Source: Planctomycetota bacterium
Lineage (GTDB): Bacteria > Planctomycetota > Planctomycetia > Pirellulales > Pirellulaceae
Reading direction: 5' to 3'
Assembly (NCBI GenBank): GCA_963204915.1
Contig: CAUJHS010000113.1
Location: forward strand, 186,001 to 250,000
DNA length: 64,000 nt
Every line of letters starts with the position of its first letter. Positions within the stretch are counted from its first letter, which is position 1. Below the pieces are notes generated by a model, which saw nothing but the letters and a program-made list of their open reading frames with translations, was not told where the DNA came from and searched no databases. This document shows, piece by piece, positions 59,508-64,000 of this stretch. A program made the translations under genes and the position numbers.

Positions 59508-60824
59508 TTACGCAAACTTGGTAACGCCCGGCTTAGCGATCACGGTCTTGGGAGCATCGCCCCAAGCGTAGGAGTCGGGTCCAAGCTTCACATCGGACTT
59601 CATCGCCTGGTCCCAAGTGATGGTTTGGCCCGTATAGCAGGCTTCGCGGCCCATAATCGCCAACAACGTGCTTTGCGACATATACACGCCGTTGTTAAGG
59701 ATCTTTCCTGCGCGAATGCCGGCGAACATTTCCTGGTGTTCGATGTCATACATGCTGGGATTCTTACGCTTCTGCTCCGTCGAATACTGCCACGGATTGG
59801 CGCCTTCAATTTGATGGGCAAGGACCTTAGCGCTTCCCTTCGAGCCGAGCACGAAATCTTCGACTTCATTCTCGCAACTGGCCATTTGACGTGTGTACGC
59901 AAATGTTTTCACACCGTTGGCCCATTCGTAACAAACGGCGAAGTGGTCATACGCATTGCCAAACGCGTCATCGGTGCGGACCTGCCGACCACCCAAGCCA
60001 AAACACTTGAGCGGCGGCTCGTCGTTCATCAGCCACATCGATTTATCGAGGCTATGGATGAACTGCTCTACGATGTGATCGCCGGAAAGCCAACTGAAGT
60101 AGAGCCAATTGCGGACCTGATACTCCATCTCGCTCCATTCGGGATTGCGGCCTCGGTGCCAAAGCGTTCCCGTCAGATAGTTTTCCTGAATCGCGATGAT
60201 GTCGCCCAAGGCGCCGTTCTTGATTCGGTCGATGGTCTCTCGGACGCCGTAGTCGTAACGCCAGCAAAGCCCCGAAACCAGACTCAGGTTCTTTTTCTTC
60301 GCTTCCTCGCTCGTCTTGAGCACGCTGCGAACGCCAGGCCCATCAACAGCGATGGGTTTTTCACAAAAGATGTGTTTATTCGCAGCCACGGCGGCTTCTA
60401 ACTGCGCTGGCCGGAAATGGGGCGGAGTGCACAGCAGCACCACATCCACGTCGGTCTCCATCACCTGCTTGTACCCGTCAAAACCGCTAAAGCATTGGTC
60501 GTCGGTTACCGCATATTTTTCACCCAGCGCCCGCGACAGCGTGCCTTGCGCTCGCTTGAGCTGATCGGGGAAAATATCACAAAGGACCGTTAGCTTCGCA
60601 TTGGGATCGGCGTTGACGGCGTTTTGCGCCGCGCCGCTGCCGCGACCACCGCAGCCAATCAACGCCACTTTGAGCATGTCGTCGCCAGCGGCATGAACCG
60701 CGCCCTGCGCTGCCAGCGCCGCGGCCAACGAACCACCCGCGACCGCCGCCGTAGACGTTTTCAGAAACTCGCGTCGGGAGGGAGCGGCAACTTCAGAGGA
60801 TGCGGTGCGGCGAGGCTCCGACAT
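59508..60824 (-). CDS. Gfo/Idh/MocA family oxidoreductase with Tat signal
   Basis: 438 residues. Tat signal: SRREFLKTSTAAVAGGSLAAALAAQ. Rossmann domain LKVALIGCGGRGSGAAQNAV, then EKPIAVDGPGVRSVL (typical EKP). The C-terminal domain contains QIEGANPWQYSTEQKR. Planctomycetes carry many such exported members, proposed to act on sugars in the periplasm; the substrate is not known. A different protein from the one at 22.7-24.1 kb. ATG 60824. Confidence 0.87.
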   Translation of the reverse strand: MSEPRRTASSEVAAPSRREFLKTSTAAVAGGSLAAALAAQGAVHAAGDDMLKVALIGCGGRGSGAAQNAVNADPNAKLTVLCDIFPDQLKRAQGTLSRALGEKYAVTDDQCFSGFDGYKQVMETDVDVVLLCTPPHFRPAQLEAAVAANKHIFCEKPIAVDGPGVRSVLKTSEEAKKKNLSLVSGLCWRYDYGVRETIDRIKNGALGDIIAIQENYLTGTLWHRGRNPEWSEMEYQVRNWLYFSWLSGDHIVEQFIHSLDKSMWLMNDEPPLKCFGLGGRQVRTDDAFGNAYDHFAVCYEWANGVKTFAYTRQMASCENEVEDFVLGSKGSAKVLAHQIEGANPWQYSTEQKRKNPSMYDIEHQEMFAGIRAGKILNNGVYMSQSTLLAIMGREACYTGQTITWDQAMKSDVKLGPDSYAWGDAPKTVIAKPGVTKFA

Positions 60825-60979
60825 GGTTTTCTCCGTAGAGGTAGGTAGGAACGTGAAGGAAGGGGGGGCGCGGGGCGTGGATGGGCTGCCGCGTCTTGCG
60901 GCTTATCATAATCCAGTCGCAAGTCGTGTTGCAACTCGAATGGCTGCTTCGTTATTCGTCGACCGTCGGCCGCGGAGGT

Positions 60980-61591
60980 TTAGGTTTTCGGCTTAACCTC
61001 TGCATTCAAGCGTGTTTCCAACTCCTTCAATCGTTGCTCGACCTGCTCCAAGCGACGCCGTAGGTCATCGGCTTCGCGACGTAACTCCTGAAGTTCCTCC
61101 TGCGGCGGGAGCGCGGGAGACGCCGCAGGGGGCGTTGGCAAAGCCTCGACAGTCGGTGGCTCATTCGACTCGAGCGGCGCAACCGCGTTTGCCGGCTCCG
61201 CCATGGCGCGGTTCGAGAGTCGCGCCGTCACGATCTGCCGGCTGCCGCCGCGTTCAAAGGTGATCGCCACACTTTCGCCCGCAGCTCGGGTGGTTAAAGC
61301 TGCGCTTAAGTCATCCAGCGTCCGAAGCGGACGTCGATCGATTTCCACCAGTAAATCGTTCGCACGTAATCCAGCGGCTTCCGCGGGACTTCCTGGCCGC
61401 ACCGTGATGACCTGCAGTCCGCGTCCTGACGTCTCGGCGTCGTCCGCGATCAGGCCGAGATAACCAGGAGACGACAACGTGGCGGCTCCGCTCTCCAATC
61501 GCCTCTCCAGTTCTTCGAGCGGCGACTGTGCGTTCGCCAAACCGCCTAAAGCTAGGACCAATACGGTGTTAAGCCACAAAACCCGATACAT
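60980..61591 (-). CDS. Secreted PDZ-domain protein with C-terminal coiled coil
   Basis: About 203 residues. Signal peptide (VLWLNTVLVLALGGLANA), PDZ domain at ~40-120 (GYLGLIADDAETSGRGLQVITVRPGSPAEAAGLRANDLLVEIDRRPLRTLDDLSAAL), a Pro/Ala/Glu-rich linker and a C-terminal helix (LQELRREADDLRRRLEQVEQRLKELETRL), probably a coiled coil. No protease domain, so it is likely a scaffold or adaptor outside the cytoplasm. The ATG at 61591 fits the signal; an in-frame extension to 61696 is not convincing. Divergent from a GNAT gene. Confidence 0.75.
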   Translation of the reverse strand: MYRVLWLNTVLVLALGGLANAQSPLEELERRLESGAATLSSPGYLGLIADDAETSGRGLQVITVRPGSPAEAAGLRANDLLVEIDRRPLRTLDDLSAALTTRAAGESVAITFERGGSRQIVTARLSNRAMAEPANAVAPLESNEPPTVEALPTPPAASPALPPQEELQELRREADDLRRRLEQVEQRLKELETRLNAEVKPKT

Positions 61592-61673
61592 GAGGTTGCC
61601 TCCTAAGGATGCCCTGTTCGCCGCTTTCATTATACCGTCAGCGACAACGGTGACGGCCCTGCTTAATTCGGCT

Positions 61674-62600
61674 ATGGTGACGAGCATGACGTCCAACTCG
61701 CAATCGCTGATCGTTCGCCAACCTCAAGCACACGAACGCATGGCCGTCCTCGAGCTTGCGTGGCAGGTAGTGCCGCCCGAACTCCGCTGGGGCGATCGCG
61801 TTCAAAACCGCCGCGAAGGGCGAGAAGGCGAAGGGCTCTTTGGCGCATGGCGCGGAAATATGCTGGTCGGCGGCGTCTGGGGGGAGGTCTATGCAGGTCG
61901 GGCAGCGGTGGCCCGCATGCCCCGGTTAGTTGCCGGCGAACCTCATGAAACCCAGTTGACGTTGCTCGCCCGCCTCGAAGATTTTTTCGTCCAGTCGCAG
62001 GCAAGTTTCTATCAGATTCAACTGGAGCAAAGCGGGCCGAACGCAGAAAGCTGGTTGACCAAGGCGGGACTTCAGCGCGCCGGTGACTTGGTGTTTCTCG
62101 CGTGTGACCGGCTTAACACATCGACCCCACACGACCTTTCGTTACGATTTGAGACGTACAACCCCGACCAACGCATGCGATTGGCCGCGACGATTGAGCG
62201 AACCTACGTCGGAACACTCGATTTACCGGCTCTGGACGGTTTACGTTCGATCCAGGATGTGATCGACGGATACTTGGAAACGGGCCGGCATCATCCCGAC
62301 GGCTGGCGATTCGTGATACACAACAATAAAGATGTGGGCTGCCTGCTGCTGACTGAACACCCCCCGCATCGTGCGTGGGAAATTGTCTATATGGGAATCG
62401 TGCCCGAATGCCGCGGCCGCGGGTGGGGTTTGCAGATCACCCGCTACGCCAAGCAACTGGTCCGCGAGGCGGGCGGACAACGTCTCCTCTTGGCTGTCGA
62501 CACCGCGAACACGCCCGCGCGCACCCTGTATGCGCAAGCCGGGTTTGATGCGTTACATAGCCGAACGATATTTCTGAAATCGCTGGACGAGCGACGGTAA
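61674..62600 (+). CDS. GNAT family N-acetyltransferase
   Basis: About 308 residues; two GNAT-like halves. The C-terminal domain (~150-300) has YMGIVPECRGRGWGLQITRYAKQLVREAGGQRLLLAVDTANTPARTLYAQAGF, which includes the acetyl-CoA loop (RGRGWG) and the final YAQAGF. The N-terminal half (LIVRQPQAHERMAVLELAWQVVP ...) is a degenerate copy. Substrate unknown. ATG 61674; 61686 is also possible. It starts 82 bp from the divergent PDZ gene. Confidence 0.8.
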   Translation: MVTSMTSNSQSLIVRQPQAHERMAVLELAWQVVPPELRWGDRVQNRREGREGEGLFGAWRGNMLVGGVWGEVYAGRAAVARMPRLVAGEPHETQLTLLARLEDFFVQSQASFYQIQLEQSGPNAESWLTKAGLQRAGDLVFLACDRLNTSTPHDLSLRFETYNPDQRMRLAATIERTYVGTLDLPALDGLRSIQDVIDGYLETGRHHPDGWRFVIHNNKDVGCLLLTEHPPHRAWEIVYMGIVPECRGRGWGLQITRYAKQLVREAGGQRLLLAVDTANTPARTLYAQAGFDALHSRTIFLKSLDERR

Positions 62601-63098
62601 GCATACGCCGTCGGCGATAGGTTCTAACTCTGCCGCTCGCGATTGCGAACAAGGTGCGCCAACGCAACTTTTTACGTCTGCACACTTTCGGACGACCCCG
62701 GACCTTTCCGTGGTCAAACCGATTGGGCGGCCCTTGGAAAGGCCAACAGTTTTTCCACCCACACCGCACGGCCAAGGGGCGGAGGTTAACTCAGTCCTAA
62801 CGTGGACTTCATGGAAGGATTCGCACAATTTGCGGGCGGTTCCAAACCCGGGGCGCGCTACTTTTGGAAAACCATCGCGGTAGAGGCGTTCGTCGTTTGA
62901 CATGAGTGCTAGCACATTTACAATCTAATCTCGGACGCATTTGCAAGAGAGACTTCCACAGCGCCTTCCCCATGACTGGCGGCATGGGCGCTTGGTGGCG
63001 GCGCGACGGTGGGTGGCCCCTTCTTCGGCGCTGCGGCCTGTGTGGGAAATATCGAATTTTCCCGGTTGGAAATTTGGCGCTCGAGGTGCGCGCACACG
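62601..63098. other. Leader/intergenic region before the DnaA-like gene
   Basis: About 500 bp with no supported gene. Two near-DnaA-box words are seen: TTTTCCACC (62751-62759) and, on the minus strand, TTTCCCACA (63041-63049). Too weak to call an origin. It contains the promoter at 62897-62924. Confidence 0.35.
62897..62924 (+). promoter_or_regulatory. Sigma-70-like promoter with internal palindrome
   Basis: TTGACA (62897-62902), 16-nt spacer, TACAAT (62919-62924). The spacer contains the perfect palindrome GTGCTAGCAC (62906-62915), which could be an operator. The predicted start would leave a leader of about 165 nt before the DnaA-like ATG at 63099. Confidence 0.55.
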
Positions 63099-64000
63099 AT
63101 GGCCCACGACTCGATCACCTCCGGAGCGGAGTTGCTTGAACTCCTCCGTCAACGACTTGCCGCAAGAATCGGACAGGACCGATATCAGGTCTGGTTTGGC
63201 TCACAGGTCGAATTCACGTACGCTGCAGGGGTTATCACCATTGCCGCGCCCGAGCGATTCTCGCTCGAACGGTTGCGCCGGACGTTCCGCGAGGATCTCA
63301 ACGCGGTGCTACGGGAGGTCAGCCAGGAAGACGTAGCCCTGTCGTTTGTCGTGCAAGAGACCGCACCGCAAGAACACACAACCCCAGCGATTAAGGCGTT
63401 CCCCTCCCTAAGAATTTCGCCGGAGAAACAGAACGGTTCAACCCGATTACCACGGAACGGTGTTCCGGACACCGCGTCGAGCGGACGGCGTTTTGCTCGC
63501 TTGGAGGAATTCTGCGTCGGCGAGGAGAACTGCGTCGCCTTTAGCGCCGCCAGCGCCACTCCTTTGCGGCTTGGAAGCGTGTCTCCCTTGTTTGTGCACG
63601 GGCCGACGGGCTCGGGAAAAACGCATTTGCTCGAAGGCGTCTGGACCGCCGTCCGTCGAGTTCATCCCCGTGCTAAATGTGTTTACTTATCGGCGGAACA
63701 GTTCACGACCTACTTCCTCGAGGCGCTTCAAGGAAGCGGTTTGCCTAGCTTCCGCCGGAAGTATCGTGAAGTGCAGTTGTTAGCGATTGACGACGTGCAG
63801 TTCTTTGCGGGCAAACGCGCCACATTGGTCGAACTACTCCATACGATTGATACGCTGCATCGCACCGGCGGACAGATTCTGCTTTCCGCCGACCGACCGC
63901 CCGTGGAGCTTTCTGCGCTTGGCCCAGAATTGGAAGCGCGTATGTCGGCTGGCCTGGTCTGCGAACTGGCGGCTCCGCAACGAGCAACGCGCCGCGCGAT
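63099..64000 (+). CDS. dnaA: Chromosomal replication initiator DnaA-type protein (3' partial)
   Basis: Frame open to the right edge; 300 complete codons are visible. The N-terminal domain (LLELLRQRLAARIGQDRYQVWFGSQVEFTYAAGVITIAAPERF) matches domain I of DnaA. After a linker, the AAA+ domain shows Walker A GPTGSGKTHL (168-177), the YLSAEQFTTYFLEAL helix, Walker B LLAIDDVQFFAGKRAT (Asp231-Asp232), the HTIDTLHRTGGQILLSADRPP segment and RMSAGLVCELAAP. The C-terminal DNA-binding domain is outside the window, so dnaA paralogues remain possible. ATG 63099 fits the family start. Confidence 0.88.
   Translation, partial: MAHDSITSGAELLELLRQRLAARIGQDRYQVWFGSQVEFTYAAGVITIAAPERFSLERLRRTFREDLNAVLREVSQEDVALSFVVQETAPQEHTTPAIKAFPSLRISPEKQNGSTRLPRNGVPDTASSGRRFARLEEFCVGEENCVAFSAASATPLRLGSVSPLFVHGPTGSGKTHLLEGVWTAVRRVHPRAKCVYLSAEQFTTYFLEALQGSGLPSFRRKYREVQLLAIDDVQFFAGKRATLVELLHTIDTLHRTGGQILLSADRPPVELSALGPELEARMSAGLVCELAAPQRATRRA

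Noticed and set aside
62903..62918. CIRCE (HrcA-type) operator
   Set aside because: GAGTGCTA matches one half-site, but the partner half overlaps instead of lying nine bases away; only a short palindrome remains.
62601..63098. Possible chromosomal origin next to the DnaA-type gene
   Set aside because: Only two imperfect DnaA-box words and no AT-rich unwinding region; not enough to call an origin.
1..64000. CRISPR arrays, insertion sequences and prophage genes
   Set aside because: No regularly spaced repeats, transposase or phage structural motifs seen by eye.

Overview
The window looks like the chromosome of a planctomycete, most likely order Pirellulales. This rests on protein families rather than any database search: a DUF1559 prepilin-like protein, DUF1571, a DUF1080 protein, a Planctomycetes-type cupredoxin/cytochrome c fusion, PQQ-like propellers, two Tat-exported Gfo/Idh/MocA oxidoreductases, a formylmethanofuran dehydrogenase subunit C homologue, and a Gram-negative envelope (LpxB, LpxD). 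I saw no rRNA, no convincing tRNA, no CRISPR array, no insertion sequence and no prophage. Gene order is mosaic, with short operons and many single genes.

Layout. 0-6.6 kb: the tail of a SurA/PpiD-like foldase with a long low-complexity insert, then a minus-strand run (alpha/beta hydrolase, DUF1571, LysM, zinc-ribbon and small membrane proteins). 6.8-12.6 kb: a three-module lysophospholipid transporter/acyltransferase/acyl-ACP ligase, topoisomerase IB and a GlsB/YeaQ-type membrane protein. 12.7-22.7 kb: core metabolism and information genes (HemL, CysC, RuvB, a ferritin-like protein, ribosomal protein bS18, a thioesterase, LpxB, LpxD, a CBS protein, MnmE). 22.7-31.8 kb: Gfo/Idh/MocA, ApbE, an FtsX-type permease, DUF2721, a TPR/transglutaminase-like protein, the FhcC homologue and agmatine deiminase. 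32-43.4 kb: PQQ/SHD1 protein, secreted proteins, DUF1559 pseudopilin, HemQ with a thioredoxin-fold partner, DUF4385, the cupredoxin/cytochrome fusion and PaiB. 43.8-46.9 kb: pentapeptide protein, sigma-54 activator and DUF1080 protein.

47-53.5 kb is the most interesting block. It is a divergent locus encoding a secreted AmiE-like/NamZ (DUF1343) fusion and a sodium:solute symporter on the minus strand, and MurQ, a 4-TM protein and a BadF/BcrA-type MurK-like kinase on the plus strand. Together these make a coherent proposed pathway for releasing, importing, phosphorylating and cleaving N-acetylmuramic acid from peptidoglycan. 53.5-64 kb: RimK, a secreted propeller, the rplM-rpsI operon with a strong terminator-like hairpin, PII and a ferredoxin, phosphoesterase, methylglyoxal synthase, a second Gfo/Idh/MocA protein, PDZ and GNAT proteins, and at the right edge the first 300 codons of a DnaA-type initiator with a good sigma-70-like promoter upstream.

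All functions are inferred from recognisable motifs in the translated sequence; nothing was searched or computed.
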